From NCBI RefSeq assembly GCF_002159335.1, contig NZ_NFHP01000003.1:124001-188000 (forward strand): 64,000 nucleotides of DNA, given 5' to 3'. How positions within the stretch are numbered: position 1 is the stretch's first letter; each line of letters begins with the position of its first letter. Position numbers and translations under genes: made by a program. This stretch comes from Collinsella sp. An7. Lineage in GTDB: Bacteria > Actinomycetota > Coriobacteriia > Coriobacteriales > Coriobacteriaceae. Positions 41,157-47,789 of the stretch are shown here, one piece after another. The notes under the pieces are model-generated. The model saw nothing but the letters and a program-made list of their open reading frames with translations. It did no database searches and was not told the origin of the DNA.

Positions 41157-41305
41157 GCCGTCTCCTTGTCAAAATCTCGTCAGACAATAACAGCCCGCAT
41201 GCGCGAGCTGGACATTTGCGTGGTATAGGCACCCGCTATGAAGATTTATCTATGCAAACCATCTCATCGACGATGAGCGTATATCACAAGGCAAATGACC
41301 ATTTC

Positions 41306-41334
41306 AGTCTACGTGGACCCACTCCAGCTGTCAA
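41306..41334 (-). promoter_or_regulatory. Promoter of rny
   Basis: On the minus strand TTGACA (41334-41329) and TAGACT (41311-41306) have a 17-base spacer. A transcript from here would have a leader of about 140 bases and include the GHKL and spoVS genes. Confidence 0.65.
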
Positions 41335-41371
41335 TTGTAAACAGGGTGTCAAGAGTACCATCATAGCCGTT

Positions 41372-42046
41372 CTACACCTCGCTTTGGGCGAGGCGCTCCT
41401 TAACGGCATCGGCCGCCACCCCATAGGGAAAACCCTTACCCATGAGAAACCGAACGAGCTTTTCAAAGGCACGTGCCTCGGGAATGCGCTTCTTTGCCAG
41501 CAGTGAGCGGGCCCGGGAAAGCTCATCGTCCACGGGAAAGAAATCCTCCGGGTACCCGAGCAGCGTGGTTGGGTCTGCACCCTTGCGCGCAAGCTCAAGT
41601 TCGATCTTGCGCCTGCCCCAGCCCCGGCGCTTACGCTCCTCGATGAAATAGCGCATGAAGCGATCGGTATCGAGAAAGCGAGCCCCGCGGGCACGCTGCA
41701 CGGCCTCATCAATCGACGCCGTGCGGAACCCGATAGCACGGAGCTTATCGCGCGCCTCCTGCTCGGCATGGTCGCGTCGCGAGAGCATCTCGACAAGCGT
41801 GGCAAAGCAAAGCCGCGCATCAACGGCGAACAGGGCGTCACGGGCGCTCTCGTAAGCTACGGGGAGGATCGGCTCCTCCTTCTCAAATGCCCGCGCTACT
41901 CGAGGGGGCACGGAGAAATCGAGCGAATCTCCCTGCTCCAGTTCAAAGACCACGTGAGCCTGTGGCTTTTTGCTCCGATACTGTGCAGCGGCTCGGTCCA
42001 CTTTGTCTGGGTAGCGGTACGAGAAACCCGTGACGGAACGCCCCAT
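41372..42046 (-). CDS. recX: Regulatory protein RecX
   Basis: RecX caps or destabilises RecA filaments. The 224-residue protein has the repeated three-helix units of the family (ARDKLRAIGFRTASIDEAV, RFMRYFIEERKRRGWGRRKIE, KLVRFLMGKGFPYGVAADAV). An N-terminal extension of about 70 residues is less conserved. It starts 3 bases after the recA stop, without a clear ribosome-binding site, so translation is likely coupled and its level lower than RecA. Confidence 0.92.
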   Translation of the reverse strand: MGRSVTGFSYRYPDKVDRAAAQYRSKKPQAHVVFELEQGDSLDFSVPPRVARAFEKEEPILPVAYESARDALFAVDARLCFATLVEMLSRRDHAEQEARDKLRAIGFRTASIDEAVQRARGARFLDTDRFMRYFIEERKRRGWGRRKIELELARKGADPTTLLGYPEDFFPVDDELSRARSLLAKKRIPEARAFEKLVRFLMGKGFPYGVAADAVKERLAQSEV

Positions 42047-42049
42047 GAC

Positions 42050-43144
42050 TTACGCCATCTGCTCTGCATCCTCAAGGGCCACGGCGTCGCCCACCGGCTC
42101 GTCGGAGAGCTCGAGTCCGCAGGCAACGCGCACCTTGTGCTCTATCTCGTCACGAAGATCGGGGTTCTGACGCAGAAACTCCTTAGCCGCCTCACGCCCC
42201 TGACCCAAGCGCTCCGTCTCGTAGGTGTACCAGGCGCCGGACTTGTTGACGATGCCGTTCTCGACGGCCATATCGAGGATCGAGCCCTCCTTGGAGATGC
42301 CCGTGCCGTACATGATGTCAAACTCAGCACTCCGGAACGGCGCGGCCACCTTGTTCTTAACGACCTTGGCGCGCACGCGGTTACCCACGACCTCGTTTCC
42401 GTTCTTGATGCTATCGATGCGGCGGATGTCGATACGAACCGACGAGAAGAACTTAAGCGCGCGGCCGCCCGTCGTGGTCTCGGGGTTACCGAACATCACG
42501 CCGATCTTCTCGCGGAGCTGGTTGATGAAGATGCAGGTCGTCTTTGATTTAGCCAGCGAGCCGGCAAGCTTTCGGAGTGCCTGACTCATAAGACGGGCCT
42601 GGAGGCCGACCGTGGTGTCGCCGATCTCTCCCTCGATCTCGGCACGAGGCACGAGTGCGGCAACCGAGTCGATAACGACCGCGTCGATCGCTCCGGAGCG
42701 CACGAGCATATCGCAGATCTCGAGCGCCTGCTCGCCCGTGTCGGGCTGGGAGATGAGCACCTCGTCGATATCGACGCCGATGCGCGCCGCGTACGAGGGG
42801 TCGAGCGCGTGCTCGGCATCGATGAAGGCGACCACGCCGCCCATGGCCTGGGCCTCAGCGAGAATCTCAAGCGAAAGTGTCGTCTTACCCGAGGACTCGG
42901 GGCCGTAAATCTCAATGATGCGACCACGCGGAACACCACCGATGCCAAGCGCGGCATCGAGTGCGAGCGCGCCGGTGGGGATGGCCTCGACCTCAAGCTC
43001 GGGACCGCCGTCGCCGTAACGCATGATAGAGCCCTTGCCGAACTTCTTGACGATATCGGCCTTGGTGGCCTCAATCATCTTCTCGCGCTCCTCGCCCGTG
43101 GTGCGCTCATGAACCTGCTTTACGGGAGCTGAACTCTTAGCCAT
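42050..43144 (-). CDS. recA: Recombinase RecA
   Basis: RecA forms filaments on single-stranded DNA for strand exchange and triggers LexA cleavage. The Walker A site is GPESSGKTT (about residues 81-89), followed by [10 protein letters not shown] and the L1/L2 loop regions ([34 protein letters not shown]). It is 364 residues long with no intein. AAGGAGG lies just ahead of ATG 43144, although the frame stays open upstream. The promoter carries a LexA box, and an unusual heptamer array lies further upstream. recX follows. Confidence 0.98.
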   Translation of the reverse strand: MAKSSAPVKQVHERTTGEEREKMIEATKADIVKKFGKGSIMRYGDGGPELEVEAIPTGALALDAALGIGGVPRGRIIEIYGPESSGKTTLSLEILAEAQAMGGVVAFIDAEHALDPSYAARIGVDIDEVLISQPDTGEQALEICDMLVRSGAIDAVVIDSVAALVPRAEIEGEIGDTTVGLQARLMSQALRKLAGSLAKSKTTCIFINQLREKIGVMFGNPETTTGGRALKFFSSVRIDIRRIDSIKNGNEVVGNRVRAKVVKNKVAAPFRSAEFDIMYGTGISKEGSILDMAVENGIVNKSGAWYTYETERLGQGREAAKEFLRQNPDLRDEIEHKVRVACGLELSDEPVGDAVALEDAEQMA

Positions 43145-43173
43145 GCCCCAACCTCCTTGTCTCAATGGCATCC

Positions 43174-43202
43174 ATGGTAAACGAACGGGTGTTCGCGGTC
43201 AA
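43174..43202 (-). promoter_or_regulatory. SOS promoter of recA with LexA box in the spacer
   Basis: On the minus strand TTGACC (43202-43197) and TACCAT (43179-43174) have a 17-base spacer that encloses GAACGGGTGTTC (43183-43194), a perfect GAAC-N4-GTTC LexA operator. The same arrangement is seen at the LysM gene promoter. Confidence 0.82.
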
Positions 43203-43229
43203 GCTGCTAGCTTGATTCTAGAAAGGAGG

Positions 43230-43301
43230 TCTGACCGGTTTCTGACCATTTCTGGCAAGAATCTAATGGGAATCTAACCAAGATCCAACCGTTTTCTAAC
43301 C
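43230..43301. repeat. Seven phased heptamers (TCTAACC-like) upstream of recA
   Basis: Heptamers start at 43230, 43241, 43251, 43262, 43273, 43284 and 43295. They read TCTGACC, TCTGACC, TCTGGCA, TCTAATG, TCTAACC, TCCAACC and TCTAACC, with steps of 11, 10, 11, 11, 11 and 11 bp. On the recA strand the unit is GGTTAGA-N4. All lie on one face of the helix, starting 28 bp upstream of the recA -35. The pattern resembles direct-repeat sites of OmpR/PhoP-type regulators or iterons. The binding factor is unknown. Confidence 0.8.
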
Positions 43302-43414
43302 AAACCGGGGACATAAGCAGAGAGACCCTGCTCAGCTATGGTAATCATTGTCCTCATCGGGTGGTTCTCAATCTAAGACCCACCCGTTTGTGACAACAAA
43401 TCGTTACAAGAAGA

Positions 43415-43912
43415 CTACACGTTATCTCCACAAGCAGCAATGAGGAGCTCAAGGGCGCGAACGGCGGCTTGCCAGCGTACCTCATCGCGCTCTCCCTCAA
43501 ACTGGCAGCGCTCGACACGCGTACCGTGTTCGTCGGCGCAACCAAGGTATACGGTGCCCACAGGGTCTGCATCCGTTCCCCCGCCGGGCCCTGCATAACC
43601 AGTCACACTCACGGCGATCGAACTTTCAAAAACCCGGCGGGCCCCAACGGCCATCTCACGCGCGCAGGGTTCAGAAACGGCGCTCCAGATGGCAAGTGTT
43701 TCGCGATGGACGCCTAGGACCTGATGCTTAAGCTCGTCTACATAGGTTACGGCTCCACCACGAAGAACCTCAGAGGCACCCGGGATAGAGGCAATGGTAG
43801 AGGCCACAAGACCGGCTGTGCATGACTCGGCGGTAGCCACCGTCAAGCCTGCAGCCGCGGCACACTGCACCAGCTCCAGCGCTCGTTCACGCGCTTTACG
43901 CTCATCCATCAT
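43415..43912 (-). CDS. pncC: Nicotinamide-nucleotide amidohydrolase (CinA C-terminal domain)
   Basis: The 165-residue protein is the stand-alone CinA C-terminal (PncC) domain that deamidates NMN to recycle NAD. Family motifs are TVATAESCTAGLVASTIASIPGAS and SVTGYAGPGGGT, with the catalytic Ser in AESCTAG. The N-terminal CinA domain is absent. It is the last gene of the unit that starts at rnj and lies directly upstream of recA, a very common order (pgsA-cinA-recA). AGGAGG precedes ATG 43912. Confidence 0.94.
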   Translation of the reverse strand: MMDERKARERALELVQCAAAAGLTVATAESCTAGLVASTIASIPGASEVLRGGAVTYVDELKHQVLGVHRETLAIWSAVSEPCAREMAVGARRVFESSIAVSVTGYAGPGGGTDADPVGTVYLGCADEHGTRVERCQFEGERDEVRWQAAVRALELLIAACGDNV

Positions 43913-43921
43913 CGCAGCCTC

Positions 43922-44542
43922 CTAAACACGGAAGACGATCTTACGGGCGTTCCAGAAATACTGCAGGCCCGAGAGCACCGTGAGAACCACGGCGGCAATC
44001 ATGAGGGCGCCCGAGATGCCGAGAATCCAGTTGGCAACGCTGACAACGCCCATCGACTCAAGCGCGAAGGCGATATAAAACCCGCAGAGCGAGACCATGG
44101 TAACCGCAGTCTTGGCCTTACCGAGCTGGTCGGCAGCGATGACCTCGCCCGCAGCGCTCGCGACCATGCGGAGCGCGCTCACCAGAAACTCACGAAAGAG
44201 GATGATAAAGACCGCCCAGACGCTCACATACCCCTCGTCGAGGAGCAGAAGCAGCGCCGAGAACACCAGCAGCTTATCGGCAATCGGATCGAGGAACTTA
44301 CCAAAGTCGGTGATCTCGTTGCGCTTGCGGGCGAGCGAGCCGTCGAGCTTGTCGGTCAGGCTCAGCAGGATGTAGAGAACGCACGATCCGATGGCAAACG
44401 CCGGGCTCACGAGAGCCCCCGAGGTGTCGCGCGCCAAGGTGGCGCAGTACATAAACAGCGGGATGAAGACGATGCGAACGGTCGTGATGATGTTCGCAGG
44501 CGTCCAGATGCTCGTAAGCTCGCCTTGTTCGTTTCGGGCCAT
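43922..44542 (-). CDS. pgsA: CDP-diacylglycerol-glycerol-3-phosphate 3-phosphatidyltransferase
   Basis: PgsA makes phosphatidylglycerophosphate, the precursor of phosphatidylglycerol, in the membrane. The 206-residue protein has the opening TPANIITTVRIVFIPLF and the full CDP-alcohol transferase motif, beginning at the Asp in LTDKLDGSLAR and ending FGKFLDPIADK. Several helices follow. Position between rimO and pncC is the conserved one for pgsA, so this copy is the likely housekeeping enzyme, as opposed to the paralogue at 22.5 kb. Confidence 0.94.
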   Translation of the reverse strand: MARNEQGELTSIWTPANIITTVRIVFIPLFMYCATLARDTSGALVSPAFAIGSCVLYILLSLTDKLDGSLARKRNEITDFGKFLDPIADKLLVFSALLLLLDEGYVSVWAVFIILFREFLVSALRMVASAAGEVIAADQLGKAKTAVTMVSLCGFYIAFALESMGVVSVANWILGISGALMIAAVVLTVLSGLQYFWNARKIVFRV

Positions 44543-44570
44543 CGCTTCCCTACCTCGTCAGCCTATCTCG

Positions 44571-45923
44571 TTACCGAACCACATGACCGACGAGCTCGTA
44601 GCAGAAGCTGTCGGTAAACTCGACCTCAACGATATCACCAACCGCGGCCTCCGTCGCGTCGAGGTGCACGGCGCCGTCGGAATCCGGTGCCTGGAACCAT
44701 GCGTGGCCGATGAGCTCGACGCCGTCTTCAGTCTCCTCGATGCCGTCGACGATCACCGGGGCCCGCTCGCCCACGTGGGCGGCCGTCGCGGCAAAACCAA
44801 GCGCCTCGGCAAGGTCTTGAGCCGCCTGGGCGCGCTCGATCTTGGTCTCCTCGTCGACCTGCCCCTCCATACGGGCGGCGCGGGTGCCTTCTTCTTGCGA
44901 ATAGGAGAAGACGCTCGTGTAGTCAAAGCCCACGCGGTCCATGAAGGCAAGAAGCCGCTCAAACTCCTCATCGGTCTCGGTCGGAAAACCCACGAGCGCC
45001 GTGGAGCGGATGACCATGCCGGGAATCTCGTTGCGCAGGCGCGCGAAGAGCGCTTCGAGCTCCTCCTCAGAGCCGGTGCGATTCATGGCCTTGAGCACCC
45101 GCGCCGAGCAGTGCTGGATGGGGATGTCGATATACGGAAGAACCTCAGGGGTATCGCGTATGGCAGAAACGAGATCGTCGGTCATGCCCTCAGGCTGGAG
45201 ATAGAGCACGCGAATCCAGACGCCCCTGCCACGGAGCTCGGCCGCAAGGGCGCGCAAAAGCCCTGCAAGATTCCTCGGCCCCGCCACATCCTCAGCAAAG
45301 TCCTCGCCCCAGATGCCCGTATCCTGGCCGATGAGCACAAGCTCCCGCACCCCGGCGTCCACCAGGTCGAGCGCCTCTGCGACGATCTCGCGATAGGGGC
45401 GGCTGTGGTAGCGGCCCCGGATATAGGGGATGGCGCAGAAGCTGCAGAAGCGGTTGCAGCCGTCCGAGATCTTGAGATAGGCAACCGCCCCCTCGACCGT
45501 GCGCTTTACCTCGGGGACGAAAGCCGGGACCGCGCGCTCGCGGCCGAGCACCCTGTCGACCACGCCTACGATGGCGTCCTCCTCATCGGTCCGCACAAAG
45601 GCAGAAACCTCGGGGAGCTCGGCGGGCAGCTCGTCACCGTAGCGCGAGGGGACGCAGCCGCACATCACGATCTTGGTCCCGCGCACGCCCTCGGACACCT
45701 CATCGGCGAGCTCGAGCGTCGCCTCGATGCTTTCCTCCGTTGCGGAGGCAAGAAAGGAGCAGGTGTTGATGAGGGCCACGTCGGCGGCAGAGGCGTCGTC
45801 CGTCTCAGCATAGCCCGCAGCGCTCAGCAGGGAGCGCATACGGTCGGTGTCGACTTCGTTTTTGGCGCACCCGAGGGTTATGTAGCAGATCGAGCCGAGC
45901 GGCTCGGCGGTGGTATCGATCAT
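44571..45923 (-). CDS. rimO: Ribosomal protein S12 methylthiotransferase RimO
   Basis: RimO methylthiolates an aspartate of ribosomal protein S12. The N-terminal MTTase domain has LGCAKNEVDTD, NTCSFL and MCGCVPSR. The radical SAM motif is GCNRFCSFCAIPYIRGR, and a TRAM domain closes the 450-residue chain. LGCAKNxVD and SFCAIP are RimO-type rather than MiaB-type. It is preceded by yajQ (44-base gap) and followed by pgsA (28-base gap). Confidence 0.96.
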   Translation of the reverse strand: MIDTTAEPLGSICYITLGCAKNEVDTDRMRSLLSAAGYAETDDASAADVALINTCSFLASATEESIEATLELADEVSEGVRGTKIVMCGCVPSRYGDELPAELPEVSAFVRTDEEDAIVGVVDRVLGRERAVPAFVPEVKRTVEGAVAYLKISDGCNRFCSFCAIPYIRGRYHSRPYREIVAEALDLVDAGVRELVLIGQDTGIWGEDFAEDVAGPRNLAGLLRALAAELRGRGVWIRVLYLQPEGMTDDLVSAIRDTPEVLPYIDIPIQHCSARVLKAMNRTGSEEELEALFARLRNEIPGMVIRSTALVGFPTETDEEFERLLAFMDRVGFDYTSVFSYSQEEGTRAARMEGQVDEETKIERAQAAQDLAEALGFAATAAHVGERAPVIVDGIEETEDGVELIGHAWFQAPDSDGAVHLDATEAAVGDIVEVEFTDSFCYELVGHVVR

Positions 45924-45967
45924 GTCTCCCGCTTTCTGAGGGGGCTGCGCGTACGCGGACCTCTCCC

Positions 45968-46465
45968 CTATCGATAGTTGGTAAACTGCAGGGGCTGGCC
46001 GTAGTCCTGCTCACGCAGAAACTGGATCACAGCCTGGAGCGCGTCTTTGGACGCCGAGCTCACGCGAAGCTTATCGGCCTCGATGGTGACCTTGACCTTG
46101 AGCTTCTGATCCTTGATGTCCTTGTTGATCTTCTTGGCAGTGGGCTGGTCGATGCCCTCGACGATATGGCCCTTTACGCGCACGCTACCGCCCGAGGCTG
46201 CCTCGGGGGCGTCCCAGTGGACCGCCTTGAGGTCGAGCCCGCGCTTAACGAGCTTGCTATTAAGGATATCGGTCACCTGACGAACGACAAAATCGGCCGG
46301 CGCCTGGATGGTGAGCGTGCGCTCTGCCTTGGCAAACTCGAGCGTCGCACCCGAGTCCTTGAGGTCGTAACGCTGAGAGATCTCGCGGACGGCCTGCTGG
46401 TAGGCATTGTCGACCTCCTGGAGATCGACCTGCGAGACCACGTCGAAGCTCGAATCCTTTGCCAT
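45968..46465 (-). CDS. yajQ: YajQ family nucleotide-binding protein (UPF0234)
   Basis: The 165-residue protein has two tandem ferredoxin-like folds. Family signatures are SSFDVVSQVDLQEVDNAYQQA near the start, QRYDLKDS, and GIDQPTAKKINKDIKD in the second half. Members bind nucleotides, and a Xanthomonas homologue binds cyclic di-GMP. A role here is not established. AAAGGAG precedes ATG 46465, and the longer open frame upstream runs into the rodZ-like gene. Its place in an ftsK-rodZ-yajQ-rimO run is conserved in Actinomycetota relatives. Confidence 0.94.
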   Translation of the reverse strand: MAKDSSFDVVSQVDLQEVDNAYQQAVREISQRYDLKDSGATLEFAKAERTLTIQAPADFVVRQVTDILNSKLVKRGLDLKAVHWDAPEAASGGSVRVKGHIVEGIDQPTAKKINKDIKDQKLKVKVTIEADKLRVSSASKDALQAVIQFLREQDYGQPLQFTNYR

Positions 46466-46484
46466 GGTAGCTCCTTTCGGGTTG

Positions 46485-47789
46485 CTATTGAGCGGCGGCG
46501 GCAGAATCGTCCATCGCCCCGTCTGTCGATGCGGTGCCATCGGTTGCCGCAGCCTGATCGGTCGTGGCAGGAGTCTCCGGAGCGGTGATGTTGATGCGCG
46601 CCACACCGGAGGTGCTGGTATCCCACCGAACAGTCTCGCCGTTTTGCGTCACCGTTACGGCAGAGGGCGTGTTGGCTGTGATGCGGATGGAGTCGGTAAC
46701 GGTGTATTCCTGCTCAAAGGGACCGACAACCTCATCGCCGTAGACAATCGAGCCATCGAGCCGCACCTCGAGCCAAGACGATTCGCCCTTGGCAACCGAG
46801 ATGCGCACAACGGTCTGCTGCGGCCCGGTGGTCGCCGCGGGGTCGGTCTCGGCAGTATCGGGCGACGTTGCATCCGCGCCATCGGTCGCGGGCTCGGCCT
46901 CATTGTTCGTCTCGGGTTCGGTCGTGCTTGCTGCAGGCGAGGTGGCGCTCACGGGAGCAGAGCCGGTATCTGTCGTGTCGGAGGGGGCGCACCCGCGAAT
47001 GAGGAGAAGCGCAAGCAGTACGATGATGATCGCAGCAGCGGCTATGAGCGCGATGATGAGTCGCTGGTCGACGCCGTTCTGTGGCGCACGGCCCCTGCCA
47101 CCACGATTTGACCCACGCTGAGGCGGTCGTCCGCCACCGGTTCGCTGGCCTCCGTACGGCGTGCGGGGCGGACGCCCTGAGCCGCCTCCCGCACGATACC
47201 CCTGAGAGGCGGCTCCCCTACTGGGACGCGAACCGTCAACCGGACCAGAAGAGCGGTATGGACGCCCGCCGAGGGGCGCGCTCATGCCGCGCCGTGCGGC
47301 CGCGCCTTGACGAGGCAGAGCGCTGGTTGCGTCCGACGAGAGCTGTCTTCTTCCGTAAGGGCTTTGCGCCCGCTGCGGCTCGTGGCCGCTCTCGACCTCC
47401 GAGACGTAGCCAGCCTGCGGCGGACGCTGCGCATAGCGCGACCGCGGGGCGGACTCGACCATCATAAAGCGTCCCGTTGCGCTATCGGAGCGAGCACTCA
47501 CCATGCCAGCCGGGTCTTGAAAGCGGCCGCCATGATTGCTCGTGGCAAGCTCGTAGGCGCGCAGCTCCTCAAAGTACGACTCCACCACCTCGCGGGGGTT
47601 GAGGCCAAGATAGCGTGCGTAGCTCGAGATCATCCCCTGCGCGTAGCCGCGCGGCGGGATCGAGGCAAAGTCGCCGTTCTCAAAGTACTCGATGATCTGC
47701 GGACGAATCTTGATGGTGTTCGCCACCTGCTGGATCGAGAGACCGAGCTGGCGCCTGCGCTGGTAGAGCATATCCCCAAAGCGTGCCAT
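46485..47789 (-). CDS. RodZ-like helix-turn-helix membrane protein
   Basis: The 434-residue protein has an N-terminal Xre-type helix-turn-helix (about residues 1-75: GDMLYQRRRQLGLSIQQVANT) and a long disordered linker rich in Arg, Gly, Pro and Ser (about 95-240). One membrane helix lies near 245-268, then an acidic Thr/Asp/Ala-rich stretch and a C-terminal DUF4115 domain (SSWLEVRLDGSIVYGDEV). This is the RodZ layout, which links MreB-type cytoskeleton to wall synthesis, though no mreB is in the window. Its ATG shares one base with the ftsK stop. Confidence 0.88.
   Translation of the reverse strand: MARFGDMLYQRRRQLGLSIQQVANTIKIRPQIIEYFENGDFASIPPRGYAQGMISSYARYLGLNPREVVESYFEELRAYELATSNHGGRFQDPAGMVSARSDSATGRFMMVESAPRSRYAQRPPQAGYVSEVESGHEPQRAQSPYGRRQLSSDATSALPRQGAAARRGMSAPLGGRPYRSSGPVDGSRPSRGAASQGYRAGGGSGRPPRTPYGGQRTGGGRPPQRGSNRGGRGRAPQNGVDQRLIIALIAAAAIIIVLLALLLIRGCAPSDTTDTGSAPVSATSPAASTTEPETNNEAEPATDGADATSPDTAETDPAATTGPQQTVVRISVAKGESSWLEVRLDGSIVYGDEVVGPFEQEYTVTDSIRITANTPSAVTVTQNGETVRWDTSTSGVARINITAPETPATTDQAAATDGTASTDGAMDDSAAAAQ

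Noticed and set aside
43230-43301. CRISPR-like array upstream of recA
   Set aside because: The repeats are only 7 bp with 3-4 bp gaps, far shorter than CRISPR repeats and spacers, and no cas gene is present.
44391-45977. 528-codon plus-strand frame opposite pgsA and rimO
   Set aside because: It spans two well-supported minus-strand genes and has no domain or start site. It is a shadow of third-position GC bias.
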